Positions 37,090 through 47,339 of a stretch of DNA of 48,161 nt are shown here, piece after piece (the stretch's first letter is position 1; every line of letters begins with the position of its first letter). Origin of the DNA: an uncultured Paracoccaceae bacterium. Lineage in GTDB: Bacteria > Pseudomonadota > Alphaproteobacteria > Rhodobacterales > Rhodobacteraceae. Where the stretch lies: assembly GCA_905181985.1 (NCBI GenBank), contig CAJIZW010000031.1, positions 1 to 48,161 on the forward strand, in the 5' to 3' direction. The position numbers and the translations under genes are program-made. The notes beneath the pieces are model-generated. The model saw only the letters and a list, made by a program, of their open reading frames with translations, was not told where the DNA came from and did not search any database.

Positions 37090-38394
37090 TTAATCAATTA
37101 CACAGGCTCCTGAGTTGTTTGGATGAGTAGTCCAATTAGCATATTCATCCAGAACAATTTTTCCAGTCCTAGTGTCAAGCTCTCCAGGTTTCATTTGTTC
37201 CATTGTAATACAGTTCTCAACAGGACAAACATCAACACACAGGTTACACGCAACACATTCTTCATTTATTACCTCAAACACTCTTTCATCATTAATTGAT
37301 ATTGCTTGATGTGACGTGTCCTCGCAGGCCGCATAGCAGCGACCACATTTAATACAGGAATCCTGGTCAATTTTAGCTTTTGCTACGTAATTTAGATTTA
37401 GATGTTGCCACTCAGTAACATTAGGAAGAGCCGAGCCTATAAAGTCCGAAACAGAATTATAACCTTTCTCATCCATCCAATCAGACATGCCAGACTTCAT
37501 TTCTTCAACAATTTTAAACCCATATGTCATAGCAGCCGTACACACCTGAACATTCCCACAACCCAAGCTCATATATTCTGCAGCATCTCGCCAGTTAGTT
37601 ATCCCTCCAATACCTGATATTGGAAGACCTCCAGTTTCAACATCATTACCAATTTGAGCTACCATGTTTAAAGCTATTGGTTTCACCGCCGGACCACAGT
37701 AACCTCCATGGCTTCCTTTTCCATCGATAGAAGGCTCCGGAGACATTGTATCTAAATTAACCGAAATAATAGAGGCTATAGTGTTTATTAAACTAACGGC
37801 GTCAGCACCTCCTTTTAAAGCTGCTCTAGCTGGATAACGGATATCAGTAATGTTTGGTGTTAACTTTACTATTACTGGCATTCTTGTGTTTTGTTTACAC
37901 CAACGAGAGACCATTTCAATATATTTAGGAACCTGTCCAACAGCAGCACCCATTCCTCTTTCAGACATTCCGTGAGGGCACCCAAAATTTAATTCAATAC
38001 CATCAGCACCAGTTTCCTCAACTTTTGGCAAAATAGATTTCCACGCACCCTCTTCACATGGCACCATTATGCTTACTATCATGGCTCTATCAGGGTAATC
38101 TCTTTTAACAGCTTTAATTTCTTGCAAATTTAAATCAAGCGGCCTGTCGGTAATCAACTCAATATTGTTAAGACCTAACAATCTACGGTCCGCTCCATAC
38201 AAAGCACCATACCTTGGTCCATTAACGTTAACTATAGGAGGCCCATCCTCTCCCAGTGTTTTCCAGACTACACCTCCCCACCCAGCTTCAAAAGCTCGGC
38301 GAACGTTGTATTCTTTATCTGTTGGTGGCGCAGACGCCAACCAAAAAGGATTTGGTGATTTAATTCCTAAAAATTCAGATGCTAAATTAGCCAT
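37090..38394 (-). CDS. preA: NAD-dependent dihydropyrimidine dehydrogenase subunit PreA
   Basis: NPFWLASAPPTDKEYNVRRAFEAGWGGVVWKTLG; NFGCPHGMSERGMG; two C-terminal 4Fe-4S motifs. Confidence 0.96.
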   Translation of the reverse strand: MANLASEFLGIKSPNPFWLASAPPTDKEYNVRRAFEAGWGGVVWKTLGEDGPPIVNVNGPRYGALYGADRRLLGLNNIELITDRPLDLNLQEIKAVKRDYPDRAMIVSIMVPCEEGAWKSILPKVEETGADGIELNFGCPHGMSERGMGAAVGQVPKYIEMVSRWCKQNTRMPVIVKLTPNITDIRYPARAALKGGADAVSLINTIASIISVNLDTMSPEPSIDGKGSHGGYCGPAVKPIALNMVAQIGNDVETGGLPISGIGGITNWRDAAEYMSLGCGNVQVCTAAMTYGFKIVEEMKSGMSDWMDEKGYNSVSDFIGSALPNVTEWQHLNLNYVAKAKIDQDSCIKCGRCYAACEDTSHQAISINDERVFEVINEECVACNLCVDVCPVENCITMEQMKPGELDTRTGKIVLDEYANWTTHPNNSGACVID

Positions 38395-38399
38395 TATTA

Positions 38400-39734
38400 T
38401 TACCCCATTAAACTTAGATTTATATCTTCTGCTGCATCACGACCCTGAGCGACAGCAGTAACGGTCAGATCTTCTCCACCAGAAACACAATCTCCCCCAG
38501 CCCACACACCATTACAAGAGGTACGACCAGAACCAGAAACATTGATCTTGTTTCCTGCAAACTCTAATCTTTCCTCATTAACACTTAATGCCTGACCGAT
38601 GGCCACAAATACTTGATCTGCGGTGATCATTATAGCCTCTCCCGTAGGGGTTAACCCCTCCGAAGTTTGTTTAGTTCTTTCAAATTCAACTGAAGAAACT
38701 TTACCATTACCAATTATGGTTTTAGGTTTAAGGTTTTCACGAATAACTACCCCATTTGACGTTGCAAGCTCTTGTTCGTAAGTTGATGCTCCCATTTTAT
38801 CCTTAGATCTGCGGTATGCTATTGTAACAGTCTCAGCCCCCAATAATTTTGATTGAACTGCTGCATCAACTGCTGTCATACCGCCACCTATCACTAATAC
38901 TTCTCTACCAACTCTTAAACTGGTTAAGTCATCTGCCTGCCTAAGCCCTGATATGAACTGGACTGCATCAGAAACGTTTTCCAAATCGTCCCCAGAAACT
39001 TTCAAATTATTAACTGCACCCAAACCAAGGCCAAGAAAAACAGAATCAAACTGTTTTACTAATTCATTTAGATGGATATTTTTTCCTAACTCAAATCCTA
39101 GCTGAAGATCTATTCCACCAATCTCTAATAACCACTCAACCTCTTTTGCCGCAAATTCATCTGTTGACTTATATGCGGCAATCCCAAATTCATTAAGACC
39201 TCCCGCTTTTTCTTTAGCGTCATAAATGATTACATCATGCCCATGCATAGCGAGCCTATGTGCACAGGCGAGCCCAGCAGGGCCAGCCCCTATTACAGCA
39301 ATCTTTTTCCCTGTACTGGCTTCTCTCAAAAATGGTTGAGCTCCTGATTTCATAAACGAGTCGGTTGCAAAGCGTTGTAAGCGTCCAATTTCAACAGGCT
39401 TTCCTTCAGCTGCCTCCCTTACACAGGCCTCCTCACATAATGTTTCGGTTGGACAAACACGTGCACACATACCACCAAGTATATTTTGTTCAAAAATAGT
39501 TTTAGCAGCGGCATCAATAGTGTTTGTTTGGATTTGTCGAATAAAGAGTGGTATATCAATTGCAGTCGGACATGCTGTTATACAAGGTGCGTCATAACAG
39601 AAATAACACCTATCAGCGGCCACGGATGCCTCATGAGAGCGAAAAGGTTCATGCAAATCAGAAAAATTTTCGTTCACTTTGGACACTGGAAGCCTACCCG
39701 ATAACACGCCTGGAGATGATACTGTATTTGACAT
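38400..39734 (-). CDS. preT: NAD-dependent dihydropyrimidine dehydrogenase subunit PreT
   Basis: CYFCYDAPCITACPTAIDIP Fe-S region; VIGAGPAGLACAHRLAMHGHDVIIYD; GGGMTAVDAA. Confidence 0.95.
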   Translation of the reverse strand: MSNTVSSPGVLSGRLPVSKVNENFSDLHEPFRSHEASVAADRCYFCYDAPCITACPTAIDIPLFIRQIQTNTIDAAAKTIFEQNILGGMCARVCPTETLCEEACVREAAEGKPVEIGRLQRFATDSFMKSGAQPFLREASTGKKIAVIGAGPAGLACAHRLAMHGHDVIIYDAKEKAGGLNEFGIAAYKSTDEFAAKEVEWLLEIGGIDLQLGFELGKNIHLNELVKQFDSVFLGLGLGAVNNLKVSGDDLENVSDAVQFISGLRQADDLTSLRVGREVLVIGGGMTAVDAAVQSKLLGAETVTIAYRRSKDKMGASTYEQELATSNGVVIRENLKPKTIIGNGKVSSVEFERTKQTSEGLTPTGEAIMITADQVFVAIGQALSVNEERLEFAGNKINVSGSGRTSCNGVWAGGDCVSGGEDLTVTAVAQGRDAAEDINLSLMG

Positions 39735-39778
39735 TAAAGTCCTCTTTCACTTTATTTTTTTAAACAAAAAACTATTTT

Positions 39779-39796
39779 TTTTATCAAATGGTAAAT
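39779..39796. promoter_or_regulatory. Second candidate RutR-like operator, upstream of preT-preA
   Basis: TTTTATCAAATGGTAAAT differs from the 36327 palindrome at 3 of 18 positions. Confidence 0.6.
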
Positions 39797-39861
39797 TTTA
39801 TATAAAATCAATAAGAAAATTTAATTATAAAAGAATTTTAACTATTTTAAGAACGGTTGAC

Positions 39862-41082
39862 TTAACGATTAAACTTCCAATATCGGGATTGTATGATTGA
39901 AACCATTAAGGAGCCAACACCCATCAATAACAACGCAAGTGACCAGGCAAGTAGGCTTTCCTCACCTCCTGTTATGTCTAAAGCATACCCTATTACGGGA
40001 GCACCAATTGCGCCACCGGCAAAGCCAATCATAGAATGAACTGCTAACAGCGCGCCTCGATCTTCTGGATCAGATACCGAAACCGTACCAGCAGTTAAAC
40101 CTCCAGAGTCAAACATTATTGCAACGTTGTAAACACATAGTATTCCCAAAGAGATCCACAATGGCGCAGAAATAAGAAGAGAGCAAGCGAGAGCCAAAAA
40201 TGCAGTCAGACCCCCTATCCAGGAAATACTTCGGTGCCGCCCAAACATAAGGCACAACTTTGCCCCAGTCGTAGATGCAACCATACCTAAAACTGTCAAA
40301 AAAGCAAAAATAGTTGCAATTTGAGAAAAACTTAGCGTTGATTCAGCTCTATCCCCTAAAAAGACAAAAAGTGCAAAACTCCAAGACCTAAATGCAAATA
40401 GCTCATAAGTATGAGCAGAGTAGGCAAATATATATCCCATAGCCTTTGGCTTCCTAAATGCCGGACGCAAATCAAGTGGATGACGGTTAACACCTTTATT
40501 TAAGCTTAATGTAGGGCGCATAGGTGACACAAAAAAATAAACATAAATACCAGAAACTAAGGCTCCCAAAGCGCCTAACAATGCTGCAACAGTATAATTT
40601 GAGTACGTTAATAAATAACCCATAATAAGAAATGAGACTCCTGACCCTAACCCAAAACTTGATGTATACCAAGGAACAGCCTTAACACGAAAATCATCGG
40701 TTAAACGCGCATTCAGAATTTGTAACCCCGGCATATATGTTCCAGCCAAACCAGCCCCAACAAGTGTATAGGTGATAACAGCAGATAAAAAATTGTTTGC
40801 CAAGAATGCAAACCCAAGACATCCAAAAAAACTAGATACACAGCCACTTACAAATATTAACCTGGAATCTAGGAAATCAGTTAAACCTACGAGTAAAGGG
40901 GTGGCCACAACATAACCAACAAAATAAGCACCACTTATCCATCCTATTTGTGAATTACTTAACTCCCAAACGTCCCTAAGTTGAACAAGAAAAACAGGCC
41001 ATAAGGTAATTCCGATCATAGACATCATGCAGCATAAACATATTGCAATTAACAGCCTTGTAGGACGAAAAGCAGAGGTCAA
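39862..41082 (-). CDS. MFS transporter
   Basis: 12-TM-like hydrophobic profile; GAYFVGYVVATPLLVGLTDFLDSRLIFVSG. Confidence 0.88.
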   Translation of the reverse strand: MTSAFRPTRLLIAICLCCMMSMIGITLWPVFLVQLRDVWELSNSQIGWISGAYFVGYVVATPLLVGLTDFLDSRLIFVSGCVSSFFGCLGFAFLANNFLSAVITYTLVGAGLAGTYMPGLQILNARLTDDFRVKAVPWYTSSFGLGSGVSFLIMGYLLTYSNYTVAALLGALGALVSGIYVYFFVSPMRPTLSLNKGVNRHPLDLRPAFRKPKAMGYIFAYSAHTYELFAFRSWSFALFVFLGDRAESTLSFSQIATIFAFLTVLGMVASTTGAKLCLMFGRHRSISWIGGLTAFLALACSLLISAPLWISLGILCVYNVAIMFDSGGLTAGTVSVSDPEDRGALLAVHSMIGFAGGAIGAPVIGYALDITGGEESLLAWSLALLLMGVGSLMVSIIQSRYWKFNR

Positions 41083-41234
41083 GTATACACCATTTTTATT
41101 ATATAATCTTAGCTAACAGTAAACTAATGTTTAAAAACCATAAAATAGGAATTACTATAAAATTAAATGAACAGAAAGTTCTAAATTTCATTAATAAGGG
41201 AACTTACAATAGTTACAATAAAAATTTAATTTAG

Positions 41235-42149
41235 TTAGCCGCCTAAAAATAGCCTTCCGACGTCTGGATTTTTTAAAAGATTGTCTCCTGTGTCTGCTAT
41301 AGCAGTTTCGCCAGAAACAAGTACATAACCAATATCAGCAAACGCTAAACCTTTTTTTGCATTTTGCTCGACCATAATTATTGTCTTACCATCTTTCTTT
41401 TGAAGATCGTCTAAAATTTCAAAAACCATATCAATAAAACGTGGTTCCAGCCCAATTGAAGGTTCATCTACTAATAAAACTTCTGGTTGCATTACGAGTG
41501 CACGGGAAATTTCCAAGAGACGTCTTTCTCCACCTGATAAAACACCAGCAGGTTTATCTCTTCGATCTGCTAACCGTTTATACTTATCGAACACCATCTC
41601 TGCAGCTTGCTTAGCCTCTGCTGGACGACCTTTAAGAAACCCACCCATTAATAAATTTTCTTCAACAGTCATTTGTGGAAACACCGACTTATCCTGAAGT
41701 ATATAAGCTATTCCAGCATTTGAAAGTTTCTGTGATGGTGTTAGGGAAGTTACATCCAATCCATCGACAACGATTGACCCTGAAAAAATGTTAGTAAACC
41801 CAAAAATAGAATGAAGAACCGTTGACTTACCGGCTCCGTTTGGACCGATTAAACATAAAGATTGTCCTTTACCTATCTGCAAATTAAAATCATGCAGGAT
41901 TTCCATTTTTCCATACCCTGCCCGTAGACTATTGATTGTTAGGAATGGTTTGTCAGAAGCTAGATCACTAAGTGCTGATATAGTCGGAGCCGAGGCTGAC
42001 ATTGACGCAGCTTCTTTTGCAACTTGGTCAACAGACATAACAACATCTACGCTACCCTCGCCGTAACCACTAACTACTTTCCCTACTTTATTTGAAGTAT
42101 TTTTATTAATTTTTTTTGTAGAGGATATCTTTTTCTGCTTCTCACTCAT
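41235..42149 (-). CDS. livF: Branched-chain amino acid-type ABC transporter ATP-binding protein (LivF-like) with extended N-terminus
   Basis: GPNGAGKST, LSGGERRLLEISRAL, LLVDEPSIGL; about 70 extra N-terminal residues. Confidence 0.9.
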   Translation of the reverse strand: MSEKQKKISSTKKINKNTSNKVGKVVSGYGEGSVDVVMSVDQVAKEAASMSASAPTISALSDLASDKPFLTINSLRAGYGKMEILHDFNLQIGKGQSLCLIGPNGAGKSTVLHSIFGFTNIFSGSIVVDGLDVTSLTPSQKLSNAGIAYILQDKSVFPQMTVEENLLMGGFLKGRPAEAKQAAEMVFDKYKRLADRRDKPAGVLSGGERRLLEISRALVMQPEVLLVDEPSIGLEPRFIDMVFEILDDLQKKDGKTIIMVEQNAKKGLAFADIGYVLVSGETAIADTGDNLLKNPDVGRLFLGG

Positions 42150-42895
42150 TAGTGACCCCCTAAATACGCATCTATAACACGTTGATCATTTTGCAATTCA
42201 CCAGGCTTACCATCAGCCAACATTTTACCATTTGAAAGGCAGTAAATATGAGACGCCAGATTCATTATAACTCGCATATTATGCTCAATTACACACAAGG
42301 TTATTCCAAGCTCTTCATTAGCTCGCCTTAAACGGTCAATTAGACCATTTATTAAAGTAGGATTAATACCAGCTGTTGGTTCATCTAGTAACAATACTTT
42401 AGGTTCATTCATCAATGCCATGGCAAATTCTAATAACTTTTGTTGTCCAAAAGACAAATCACCAGAAATCAAATGTCTTTTTGAGTGCAAACCTACAAAC
42501 TCTAGAAGATGTTCTGCTCTATCTCGGCTCTCACCTTTACGGTTGCCAAACATCGAAAAATCAGCTCCAGGCCTTTGTGATACCGAAATTTGCATGTTTT
42601 CAACACAATTCATTTTACCGTAAATTCTTGTTTGTTGAAAGGTACGTATCATACCCAATCTCGCAATATCGCCAACTCTAATTTTAGATATTTCTTGGCC
42701 ATCAAATATAATAGAACCATTATCAATTGGGTGATAACCTACAATAGAATTAAATAGTGTTGTTTTACCACATCCGTTTGGTCCAATTATTCCAGTTATT
42801 GATCCTTTCTCAACAGTTAAAGAAATATCAACATTTGCCTTAACACCGCCGTAAGCTTTAGAAACATTCTTAACTGATATAAGAGAATTACTCAT
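42149..42895 (-). CDS. livG: Branched-chain amino acid-type ABC transporter ATP-binding protein (LivG-like)
   Basis: GPNGCGKTTLFN, LSFGQQKLLEFAMALM, LLLDEPTAGINP. Confidence 0.93.
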   Translation of the reverse strand: MSNSLISVKNVSKAYGGVKANVDISLTVEKGSITGIIGPNGCGKTTLFNSIVGYHPIDNGSIIFDGQEISKIRVGDIARLGMIRTFQQTRIYGKMNCVENMQISVSQRPGADFSMFGNRKGESRDRAEHLLEFVGLHSKRHLISGDLSFGQQKLLEFAMALMNEPKVLLLDEPTAGINPTLINGLIDRLRRANEELGITLCVIEHNMRVIMNLASHIYCLSNGKMLADGKPGELQNDQRVIDAYLGGH

Positions 42896-43929
42896 GGTTT
42901 ACCCTCATCACTAATATCATCGACAATAATACCAAATCTCTCAGGATATTTATCCTGAAGCCAACCCATAATACCTTGTTGAAAGTAAACAATATTTACA
43001 ATTAAAATCAATCCAAGAGCAACCCACTGCCAGCCAAGTAAATAAGTCCAAGTCGTCTCTTTAATTATTGTGAACAGTACTGCTCCTATCACAGGGCCCC
43101 ACAAGGTTCCTTTTCCGCCGAGCAATGCCATTGCAACCATAAAAATACCAAAAGTTGCTGTTGGGAATGCGACTTCGACCGGTTCAATAAAACCAATCAT
43201 ATTTCCATATACTGCACCAATACTTCCCATAAAAAATGCTGCTATCGCCCAGCCTACTTGCTTATATCTAAGCACCGGTATTCCCATTGACTCTGCCTTG
43301 TCTTCGTCATCTCTAATCGCATTTATTGCCAACCCAAATTGAGTTGAGTAAAGCCATCTAAGTAAACAATGAACAGTTCCTGCAAAGAAAAAACAAAGTG
43401 TGTAAAAGAAAATAGAACGAGAATTTATATCCAAAGGAAAAAAGGGCATCGAAATACCGCCACCACCACCGATATAGTCAACGGTGCCAGTCAGTTGGCC
43501 TGCAGCAATAGCGACAGCTAAGGTGCCAATAGCAAAATACGGACCACGTAATCCAAATACAATTGGACCAAGAAGTAAGGAGATTATCATAGCGCCAAGC
43601 CCTGCACCAACAATGCCAAGACCAAGGCCAAGAAAGTATTGATATTGTGTAAATTCAGGCATTATTGCTCCAAATGCTGATGTATATTCACCAACATCAT
43701 AAAACATAGAAATCTGAATGATTGCAGATATATACATTCCACAGCCAAAAAAAGTTATATTTCCTAATGAATTATATCCCATTTGACCACCTAAAATATC
43801 CCAGGTAGAGGCCATAAGGACCATGATCCAAAGAATGGCAATTTGAGTAGTGTAAGCTGGAAATAATACAGGCCCTAGAATACCAAACATTAATATTGCG
43901 ATATATAGAATTTTAGTGTTTCTAGTCAT
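42892..43929 (-). CDS. livM: Branched-chain amino acid-type ABC transporter permease (LivM-like)
   Basis: LGGQMGYNSLGNITFFGCGMY; LLGGKGTLWGPVIGAVLF. Confidence 0.93.
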   Translation of the reverse strand: MTRNTKILYIAILMFGILGPVLFPAYTTQIAILWIMVLMASTWDILGGQMGYNSLGNITFFGCGMYISAIIQISMFYDVGEYTSAFGAIMPEFTQYQYFLGLGLGIVGAGLGAMIISLLLGPIVFGLRGPYFAIGTLAVAIAAGQLTGTVDYIGGGGGISMPFFPLDINSRSIFFYTLCFFFAGTVHCLLRWLYSTQFGLAINAIRDDEDKAESMGIPVLRYKQVGWAIAAFFMGSIGAVYGNMIGFIEPVEVAFPTATFGIFMVAMALLGGKGTLWGPVIGAVLFTIIKETTWTYLLGWQWVALGLILIVNIVYFQQGIMGWLQDKYPERFGIIVDDISDEGKP

Positions 43930-44834
43930 TAGCGAACCACCTGCCTGCTACGTCTTAAATGGATTTGTCTCCAAATGAGGACTATTAAGAGCATTATAAC
44001 TGCTGCAGCAATTTCATACTCAGTTCCTAGGATCATACTCGTGTACTTCTCTATTAAACCCAAACCAAATCCAGCTCCAATTACTGCAGGTAAATTTCCT
44101 AACCCTGCCGCAGTGACGATTGCGAATGCTCTAAGAGAGTATTGAATTCCGTAAAAGGGTTGGAATATCCAAATTATAGAAACTAAAACACCAGCAACGC
44201 CACAAATTGCTGCGTTTAATGCATAAGTAAAAGCATAAACACGATCAGTATTTATCCCTAACACCCTCGCAGCTCTAGCATCTTGAGCAGTAGCCCGTAT
44301 TGCCTGCCCCATTCTGGATTTTTTCATAAAGATTACTATTATCAATGCAAAAGTTCCTGCCAAGATAAGAGATATTATTTTTGCCATTGGGACTGTTACA
44401 AAATCATCAAACATAGAATAAACTGGTAATTTTGAATCTATGATTTGAACTTCAGGCCCATATAAGACGTTCATAAATTGTTGCATTACTAATGAAAGGC
44501 CAAAGGTAGCCAACAGAGAAACAAACATATCGTTATCGATTACCCGACGGATAATTAGCAAATAGATTAGCCACCCATACCCAAACATTATAACCAAAAC
44601 TATTGGAAGTGAGAATATCGGATGTAATCCATATTTTGATAGTGTAAACGTTAAATATGCACCCATGATTACAAAATCACCTTGGGCTAAATTCTTAACA
44701 TTCATTACACCCCAAACAAGTGCCAGACCATAAGAAACTAGGGCAAAAATAGCACCCACAAATATACCTTCCAGTATTATCTGAACATTAATAATCGGAG
44801 CCCAAACAAAGAGCAATTGAAGATTATCAAGCAT
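43929..44834 (-). CDS. livH: Branched-chain amino acid-type ABC transporter permease (LivH-like)
   Basis: GIFVGAIFALVSYGLALVWGVMNVKNLAQGDFVIMGAY. Confidence 0.94.
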   Translation of the reverse strand: MLDNLQLLFVWAPIINVQIILEGIFVGAIFALVSYGLALVWGVMNVKNLAQGDFVIMGAYLTFTLSKYGLHPIFSLPIVLVIMFGYGWLIYLLIIRRVIDNDMFVSLLATFGLSLVMQQFMNVLYGPEVQIIDSKLPVYSMFDDFVTVPMAKIISLILAGTFALIIVIFMKKSRMGQAIRATAQDARAARVLGINTDRVYAFTYALNAAICGVAGVLVSIIWIFQPFYGIQYSLRAFAIVTAAGLGNLPAVIGAGFGLGLIEKYTSMILGTEYEIAAAVIMLLIVLIWRQIHLRRSRQVVR

Positions 44835-44875
44835 TTTTACTCCTAAATCATAGTAATCTTATAAAAAAATAAAAA

Positions 44876-44903
44876 AATGGGAGGCCTTAAAAAGCCTCCC
44901 AAA
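44876..44903 (-). terminator. Hairpin terminator/attenuator between livK-like and livH-like genes
   Basis: TGGGAGGC / GCCTCCCA stem with an 8-nt spacer; minus-strand T-rich tail ATTTTTTTATTTTTTT. Confidence 0.75.
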
Positions 44904-44918
44904 TGATTTTGTGATTAG

Positions 44919-46145
44919 TTAGTAGCTAGCTTTACGAGGAAAAACCATGTCGTCAGCTGTAATGATAGCATTATAGCTTCCGCCAGATATCTGTCTCATG
45001 AACATAGGTTTAGCTATATTATTTCCAGCTTCAGAAAACTTGATGTTGCCATAGAATGTCTCCATGTCTGTCGCTGCTATAGCATCTCTAACTTTAACTT
45101 GGTCAAAGCTATTAGCTGCCTCAAATGCCTCTTTATAAACTAAGACAGCAGCAGAAGCTTGAGCAGTTTGATATGGAACAGTTGTATAGCTTGGATGTGC
45201 TACTTTGAAGTCAGCATTCCATTCAGCCGCGTTACCAAACATACCATCCTTTAGAGGTGAACTCTCTACCCACTGAGTTGGGCAAAGCATACCATCTGAT
45301 GCGTTTGGAAATTTTGTATGAACTTTCGCAGCTTCACAATGTGTTATTGCCACAATATCAGCTTGGATTCTCATTTCTTCAATTTGACGACCTGCAGTTG
45401 CAGCGCCTTTTGAGTGACCTGAGATTATCAGAACATCAGGCTTAAGAGCCTTAGTTTTCGTCAAGGTAGTAGACATATCTGAGAGATCCGCTGGAAGCTT
45501 ATCATCAATAACAATTTTCATGCCATATTTATTTGCAGCATCTACAACCCCTGCGCGAACGTCCAATGAAAACGGATCATTCTCAAAAGCCATCGCAACT
45601 CTTACTGAGGAAGGGTCTCTACCAGCAGCCTTAGCCTTAGCAGCAGCCAACTCAATTGCAGGAGCTAGATATTGCTCCGACGTTGAAAGAACAGCAAAAA
45701 GGTATTTATAACCTTGAGTAAACAATGAACGAGAAGCACCCTCTGCTTCAACCATTGGAACTCCAAATTTTTCTGAAACAGGTGCAACAGCTTTAGTTAA
45801 TCCAGAACCATATGGACCAAGCATAAACTCAACTCCATCTTGTTGAATTAATCTCTCAACAAGTTGCGCTGCACGTGCGGGTGTAGACTCATCATCATAG
45901 TATTTGATCGCAAGTTTATAGCTTTTACCGCCTACGGTTACTCCACCTCTAGAATTAATTCTATCGACAGCAAAATCATAGCCACGCTGAGTGTGAAGTC
46001 CGTTAGTTGAATACTTTCCAGACAACGATATTGCTGAGCCTAGTGTTATAGTATCCCCTTCGACGCCAGCACTAGCCGAACTAGAAAAACCGGCCACGAC
46101 TAATGCAAAAATCATAGCAGTAGTAATCTTAAAGTTTTTTAACAT
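44919..46145 (-). CDS. livK: ABC transporter substrate-binding protein, amino-acid (LivK-like) family
   Basis: Signal peptide from MLKNFKITTAM; ITLGSAISLSGKYSTNGLHTQRGYDFAVDRINSRGGV. Listed ORF starts at 46184, but ATG at 46145 is preceded by GGAGGG (SD). Confidence 0.92.
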   Translation of the reverse strand: MLKNFKITTAMIFALVVAGFSSSASAGVEGDTITLGSAISLSGKYSTNGLHTQRGYDFAVDRINSRGGVTVGGKSYKLAIKYYDDESTPARAAQLVERLIQQDGVEFMLGPYGSGLTKAVAPVSEKFGVPMVEAEGASRSLFTQGYKYLFAVLSTSEQYLAPAIELAAAKAKAAGRDPSSVRVAMAFENDPFSLDVRAGVVDAANKYGMKIVIDDKLPADLSDMSTTLTKTKALKPDVLIISGHSKGAATAGRQIEEMRIQADIVAITHCEAAKVHTKFPNASDGMLCPTQWVESSPLKDGMFGNAAEWNADFKVAHPSYTTVPYQTAQASAAVLVYKEAFEAANSFDQVKVRDAIAATDMETFYGNIKFSEAGNNIAKPMFMRQISGGSYNAIITADDMVFPRKASY

Positions 46146-46276
46146 TTTATCCCTCCCTGGGTGTTGAATTATAGAGAATCTCAATATACGATATTTATTA
46201 AGTTGGCTAGCTTAAAATTGCACCTAACAAACTTAATTAAAAGTTGAAATTATAATATTAATTGAGCTCATAAAAA

Positions 46277-47182
46277 TTATGCTTTTAGAAGTACAATGAT
46301 AATTGAGAGGGCAAGTAGAATAACTGCAAAAATTTCTTTATTAGTGGGTTTTTCTCTAAAAAAGAAAAATGAAATCCCTAATGCTATCAAGAGTTCAATT
46401 TGACCCAAAGCTCTTACTGGGGCTACAGCATTTGCTGAAAAAGCATAAAACCAGCAGGCGGTTGTAATTGCGCCAAAGATGCCCACTAGATAAGCTCTTC
46501 TCCACTGTTTAAAGCTATTCAGTAATTGATCCCGAGCTTTAAACCACATCCAAGTACCCATTATCACGGACTGCATTAATACAGCGACACCTCCCGTCAT
46601 GCTTGCACGCATAGTTAAATCAGCTCCTTCCAATGAGTCTGTAGCCGCACGAAAAGCAACCGTACAAAAGCCTAAAAATGCACCACTACCAAGTCCAAGA
46701 GCAGTTTGACGAGTCAATAGCGAACTTAATAGATTCGAAAACCCAATTTTACTTTTAGATAAGGACAATAGAAATACTGCAACTACTCCCAGTAAAATAG
46801 CAAATCCGACTTCCAAACTAACCACATACCCTAAAATAATAGCTTCAAAAATGGCAGCCATAAGTACTTCTGTTTTTGAAAAAGCTGTGCCGGCGGCAAA
46901 AGACCTATGAGAAAATAATGTGATTAGTAAAACGGTGAATATAATTTGCATTATACCAGCAACTGTAATCCAAAATAAATATTCAACATTTATAGCTGGT
47001 AGAGGCTGTCGATAAGTAAAAGAGTAAAATGCTATCCAAGCCCAAGAAAAGGGTATGGCATAGGAGAACCGGACATAACTAGCCCCAAGATCACCCAAAG
47101 ACTCCTTTAAGTTTTTTTGTTGTGCTGTTCGAAGGCTTTGGGACACTGCCGCAATTATAGTTACCCATATCCAAGTCGCCAT
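46277..47182 (-). CDS. EamA/DMT family transporter
   Basis: 10-TM-like hydrophobic profile; paired DMT-type repeats. Confidence 0.8.
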   Translation of the reverse strand: MATWIWVTIIAAVSQSLRTAQQKNLKESLGDLGASYVRFSYAIPFSWAWIAFYSFTYRQPLPAINVEYLFWITVAGIMQIIFTVLLITLFSHRSFAAGTAFSKTEVLMAAIFEAIILGYVVSLEVGFAILLGVVAVFLLSLSKSKIGFSNLLSSLLTRQTALGLGSGAFLGFCTVAFRAATDSLEGADLTMRASMTGGVAVLMQSVIMGTWMWFKARDQLLNSFKQWRRAYLVGIFGAITTACWFYAFSANAVAPVRALGQIELLIALGISFFFFREKPTNKEIFAVILLALSIIIVLLKA

Positions 47183-47339
47183 TTCAAAGGAGCCTTCTAT
47201 TAATAGTAATTGATTATAATACTCATACTAAACTCTAATTCAAAGCAACAAATTAATTAGTAAACAAGCTAACAGATCGAAAACTCAAAACAAGCACCTT
47301 CTTTTCCTCAACGGTTCTTACGCTTGCAAGTTAAAAACG

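Noticed and set aside
41127-41234. 35-codon plus-strand ORF between MFS and livF genes
   Set aside because: AT-rich composition (MFKNHKIGITIKLNEQKVLNFINKGTYNSYNKNLI), no clear ribosome-binding site or hydrophobic pattern; likely chance.
39862-46184. Assignment of the MFS and liv-type transporters to pyrimidine uptake
   Set aside because: Proximity to preTA only; no RutR-like box seen upstream of either, so substrate left unassigned.
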